Source: Hypomyces perniciosus
Taxonomy: Eukaryota > Ascomycota > Sordariomycetes > Hypocreales > Hypocreaceae
Assembly: GCA_008477525.1 (NCBI GenBank)
Contig: SPDT01000001.1
Coordinates: 4,836,001-4,900,000, forward strand
Direction: 5' to 3'
Length of the DNA stretch: 64,000 nt
The notes below the pieces were generated by a model. That model was not told where the DNA came from and did not search any database. It saw only the letters and a list, made by a program, of their open reading frames with translations. The position numbers were made by a program, and so were the translations under genes. Below are positions 58,641 to 64,000 of this stretch, one piece after another (position 1 is the stretch's first letter; each line of letters starts with the position of its first letter).

Positions 58641-60925
58641 CTTGGGAGTCGATTTCAATGGTAAGGAATCTTGAGGGCCAGCTTCGAGTGAAGAGGCGGT
58701 AATAGGGATGCTTTTATATCATGGCGCCATCCACCCAACGAACGCCTAACCCCTCCGTTCCTGGCAGTATGCCAGCATTATCAATTGAACCGATATTAGA
58801 GCTGCCGAACAGAAGCAGCTGAACGTAGGTTTCCTACATCCCTGTTCAAATCTCGGTTGATGAGATCACTAGGAAAAATACGTGAGATCGGCCGTCATTG
58901 GCGTTAGCTGGGCTGCCAGATCGGCACTGGCATTTCCAAACGGAGATTGGAGGCTCTACGAAGGACCAATCTGTCTCAGTTCTGGTGGCCACAGTCCTCT
59001 TAGACCTGACACGTTGTTTTTTTCATACACCGTCTCGGACCTAGTTTTCATGGGAGACCCAGTCGATCTCGTATTTTTGAGCTGACGATGCTCCTCTTTT
59101 GTTTTTTGTTTTTTTTTTGTTGCCCGATCCATTCGGCCAAGCTTCGAGTGCCTATGGATACGATTGTAAAATCATGAACGGCGAACACAGAAATAAGCCC
59201 AATATTAGTTCGAATTCGATTTCCACTGCGGTTGTTATGATAATACCACTACTCTGTAGTCTGTAGTATAGGCAACAGATCTTAGAGAGGATGACATGTA
59301 CATACCCCTTTGAGAATAGAGGTCGGAGCGTTATGCCGACGCGCTTGGAAAGGCCGGGAGAGTGAGCCAATGGGGATACACAATGCCGCAGAATATCATT
59401 CACAAGGGCTCTAATAATCATCGGCCAGGCTTATAAAAATTCCACGGAATCATGAATGCCCCGAGCTTACGGAGTAGTTGTGGTGGCTACCCTTTTCGAC
59501 CTCTGGAAATGAGAGGCAACAATGACGCATGTGGTGCTCATTTTCCAGCATCACGTCATAGCTCGTAAAATGGAGTACTATGTCTGCTTATGACAGACAT
59601 TACGAGCACTCGTAGGCCATGGGAGATGAACAGAAGAATTCAGACATTTCCCTTCAATTGACGGATCAGTCGACTCTTAAGAACAGAGCGGCCTTATTAA
59701 TCGTTCATCGAGCGAGTTAGTACTAATAGCACGAGGAGTACGGAGTACTCTGTCAAGGGACCGCAGTTGACAGGCCTAGGTAATAGACATTGTATGCAGT
59801 CTACCCCCTGAATTATTCCTTAGCGCTACCTCAACCGGTAAAGGTTCAAGATACGTACCTTCCTAACATTATTAAAGCATAAGCACGTGATAGTTTAGAT
59901 AAAGGGGTACTTTATCGATGGTTAGAAATGATTAGTATCGTCAAATAGGTAGGAAAGTGACTAACAAGGCCATAATTGCTATCTACGAAGCTATTAAGCT
60001 GTTCTGTTATTTAAATCGTCTTTGTGGATTTACTGTTGTTAGAGCTGTATAGAGTACCTAACAAAAGCTTTCTATTAGTTAAAAGCCATGCGGTAGGTAA
60101 GTCACTGTTAAGAAATAATTCAGGGGATAGACTGTACAGCTTTAAAAAAGGGATGAATGAATCATCCGTACATCGAAAACAGTGACTTTATTCCGCATTG
60201 AGAAAAGTTGTCAAGGAAAAAAAAACGTGAACAGCCATCTACGTATCTGGTTCTGGAATTTGGGGGACCCTTGTACATAGATACGGACAAACGGAGTATG
60301 GAGGAGTATTAGATCGTGGGGTATTACAAGGGTGGGATGTCAAATCCTCATGGGCAGCGATATCATTGGCTGTGTGTCAAGCCATATACCAGACGGTTAC
60401 CGTATAAAACAGCACTAATAGACAAAGGCTCCGCGCGGATTTGGGGTTTCACATGTCAAAAACCAGACATAATAACCACGTTGCACTGTCACGAGGGTGA
60501 TGAAAACGCTCCATTCAAGCCGAGACTGCTACCGACAGCCCAGTGTGCAGTATGGCATGTGCCGCTGCCAGCCCAGCCTTGCTGACCCAGCTAATGCGAC
60601 CTCGAATCGTGACCAATTTCTTGTCCTCTTCCCACTCCTACTCCTCGGCAGCACTCCCGGCCATTGTGCCGTACTCGAAAGGCTGTGCCCTTACGTGATT
60701 ATCGCCTCTTTACGTACACGTACACGCACGAATACGACGTCCTGCGAACCTCTCTGGAACTCCATTACCGCAGTGACGACGGTCCTTTGAAGGGGACAGT
60801 CCCGAGCTTCGGCTTCATATGATGCGCCGATCCGAATTCATAGACCATCGCATCGCTCACGTACACATTATTACGTCCAAGGATCGCACATAGATCGCGT
60901 CCTCGTTGCTTCTCTTCTGTATAAA
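58641..60925. other. Divergent intergenic, AT-richer in the centre
   Basis: 2.3 kb between the TupA-like (-) and hydrolase (+) genes. The 59.85-60.15 kb part is AT-rich and lacks GTAC palindromes; flanking parts carry a few (59467, 59735, 60295). No tRNA or coding frame with recognisable motifs was found. Confidence 0.5.
58711..58719 (-). promoter_or_regulatory. TATA-like box of TupA-like gene
   Basis: ATATAAAAG on the minus strand about 75 bp before the ATG at 58640. Confidence 0.4.
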
Positions 60926-63152
60926 ATGATAGACCACGTCCTCGGACGGCCCTCATCCAAGTCGCGGCGCTTGCAGGTCTTGGCCGTGCTGTCATTCTGG
61001 ACCTTTTATCTATACAGGTACGCCGATGCCCTTTTGATACCACGGAACCCTTACTAACGAGATAGCCAGAGGTCACAAACATGGCCCGCCTGGTGCGCAG
61101 ACGCTTTCGCGGTTCTTCTCCAGGCGCCTGACAGCATGGCAAACCGTCGCCATCACCATGCTATACCTCTATGCCGCTCGAAACTTCAGCGCCCTCGTCG
61201 GTCTGGCCAGTGCGGAACCCATGGCTAACATGTACGACACCACATATTTCCGCGCGACGTGGGTCTTGACTGCGTTGGACGCTGGGTTCTGGACCGCCAT
61301 GAAAATTCGGACCAAATGGCTACGCGATCTGGCCAGCATCGTATTTTCTCTCTTCTACCTTGTGGCGGCGGAGAGGGCGGACGAAAAGGTCCGCAAGGTT
61401 CGCGGAATGCTCACTGTCGAGCATTTGCGGGTTGCATGGAACAAAGGAACGACGCCGTATCTCGGCTTCTTGCAGCGCCTGATGCGGCCCAGGTTCACAA
61501 GGTGGCCCCCCAGACAGGTTCGCATCCCGCGGCCGTCCAACAGCGACTACAAGGACCCGGTTTCGGCATGGCTATACTATGACGGGCCTCTCGTAGAGTT
61601 GGCGCATCACAGCAAGCTCATCTTGGACATTCCAGGCGGAGGATTCGTGGCCATGGACCCTCGTTGCAACGACGACAAGCTGTTCGCTTGGGCTGCCAAG
61701 ACGGGCCTTCCCATCCTCAGTCTCGACTACAAGAAAGCGCCAGAATACCCGTATCCCTATGCCCTGAACGAGTGTTTCGATGTCTATGCGACGATTATCA
61801 AGACTCGGGGCAGATGCATTGGCATGTCTGGCAAGGAGGTGCCGAGAATCATTGTTACTGGTGATAGCGCTGGTGGAAATCTCGCTGTGTCTTCCACCCT
61901 GATGATTCTTGAGACTAGCAGCAGCCATTTCCACCGCTTCTCCAGCACAGACAAACTGCCTCCACCGGAGGGACTAGTATGCTTTTATCCTGCCCTGGAT
62001 ATGAACATTGGCATCTGGATGACGGATGAGCAAATGTCCTTGATTAGAGACCGAAGGATGAGAAAGACCAACAAGTCAATTGTGAGGCGGAAGAGCATGC
62101 AGTATAACGATCTCGTCGGAACACCACACCACTCGGACGATGACGATGGGAGTCCCACGCCCAAACCAACCTCGGTGTCGTTGACGACACTTAAACCTAG
62201 CCCTCACCCTGAGTATTCACACGCAGGCCCGCGGTCATTGAGCAGCTCGCAAAGTCCCAATGACACAAAGAATAGTAGTAGCATGTCCCACCACGCCGAA
62301 CCAATGAGGACTCGGCTGGCGACCTCGTCGATGATTTCGTACTTTAACGACCGAGTACTGACCCCAGAACTGATGCGTGCCATGATCATCCTCTACATCG
62401 GCGCGCATAACCGACCCGACTTTTCACAAGACTATCTTCTCAGCCCCGTACTCGCGCCTGAGGATCTGCTGGCCAAGTTCCCCAAGACGTACTTTATGAC
62501 GGGAGAGCGAGATCCCTTGGTCGACGACACGGTTGTTTTCGCTGGGCGGTTGAGGAGGGCCAAGGAGGCCGCCGCGCGACAGAATCTCCCCCCCTCGGCC
62601 AGGGATGACAAGGACTGGACGTTTGATGACACCGAGGTCGCCGAGGTCATGCTTATACCTGGCACCTCGCACGGCTTTATGCAATTTCCGGGTGTATACC
62701 CTCCAGCTTGGAAGCACTTTGAGCGCAGCGCAGGGTGGTTTGATCAACTATTTGTTGACGCAGAGACTCAGCGGGCCGAGCAAGCCAGAGCTCCACAACC
62801 ACCAGCTAGGGAAGAGACAGTTATCGCACGCGGTAGACGACAGTCCGTGGCCGAGTCGAGCGGCGACGAAGATAAGCCGTTGGAGATTAGCATGACGAAA
62901 CTATCACGGGGTAGGGGATTGACGCAGCCTGTGGAGGTGAACGGGCATAAGTCCTGTGATAATGCAGGGCCAGCATCACCACCACAGGTTGACGGAGACG
63001 GGCAACAGCAGCCGGAACGGAACGCAAAGAGGATTAAGAGGATGCTGAGGGGAAATAAGAGTCTGGTGAAGCTGGCGAGCTCGGATGACTTGCTTGGACG
63101 GAGAATGCAAGGGCTGGCGAGCGGGTTGACGGGCACGGGAGATGATGATTGA
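60926..63152 (+). CDS. Alpha/beta hydrolase (lipase/esterase, hormone-sensitive-lipase type), 2 exons, 724 aa
   Basis: Exons 60926-61017 and 61070-63152, 52-bp intron, phase 2. The N-terminal 130 residues contain hydrophobic stretches compatible with membrane association. Catalytic features: an oxyanion motif ILDIPGGGFVAMD (residues about 214-226, HGGG replaced by PGGG), the nucleophile elbow GDSAGG with S297, an acidic residue in TGERDPLVDD, and His in PGTSHGFMQFP. A Ser/Pro-rich insert separates the last two catalytic elements and a long basic/Ser-rich tail follows (Gln/Lys/Arg patches). Pfam-type match: alpha/beta hydrolase 3. Family substrates are lipid or short-chain esters; the substrate here is unknown. 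The ATG at 60926 follows a TATAAA six bases upstream (60921), which cannot be its TATA box. The upstream divergent neighbour is the TupA-like gene. Confidence 0.88.

Positions 63153-64000
<848 letters not shown>

Overview
The window looks like a chromosome segment from a filamentous ascomycete (Pezizomycotina), most likely Sordariomycetes and perhaps Hypocreales. The evidence is many short GT-AG introns of about 50-115 bp, a HET-domain gene, Zn2Cys6 regulators, a KDM4-type demethylase with a PHD region, and intergenic DNA full of short GTAC-centred palindromes and microsatellites. The genus is not determined. I reconstructed 16 protein-coding genes and one tRNA gene. Splice sites were placed by hand and checked for reading-frame continuity and conserved motifs.

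Left part (1-17 kb): the 3' end of RRP12 (+) converges on a DUF2293 gene (-). A bZIP gene (+) converges on a HET-domain gene (-) with Asn/Gln-rich tracts. A membrane-anchored histidine-phosphatase-like protein (-) with degenerate catalytic motifs follows, then a tRNA-Gln(CUG).

Middle (17-38 kb): six genes lie in tandem on the + strand. They encode a KDM4-type JmjN/JmjC/PHD histone demethylase, a small protein kinase, kynurenine aminotransferase (with a candidate mitochondrial leader), xanthine dehydrogenase, an AcuM/Rds2-type Zn2Cys6-PAS regulator of gluconeogenesis, and the meiotic protein SPO22/ZIP4. A perfect TCGG-N6-CCGA site (the published UaY consensus) and two GATA-type sites lie upstream of xanthine dehydrogenase, suggesting conserved purine and nitrogen control.

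Right part (38-64 kb): a Zn2Cys6/fungal_trans factor (-) is followed by about 9.3 kb with no credible gene, where the GTAC palindromes are densest. Then come the E4 ubiquitin ligase UFD2 (-, with a GC-AG intron), a RING/TRAF-type zinc-finger protein (-), a secreted TupA-like tungstate/molybdate-binding-type protein (-), an AT-richer gap, and a large alpha/beta hydrolase (+). A 141-bp ATT microsatellite lies near the right end.

Most genes are housekeeping or regulatory and do not form one pathway cluster. The most unusual items are the dispersed palindrome family, the TupA-like protein, the pseudo-phosphatase, the HET protein with prion-like tracts, and the zinc-cluster exon split by 23- and 18-nt micro-exons.
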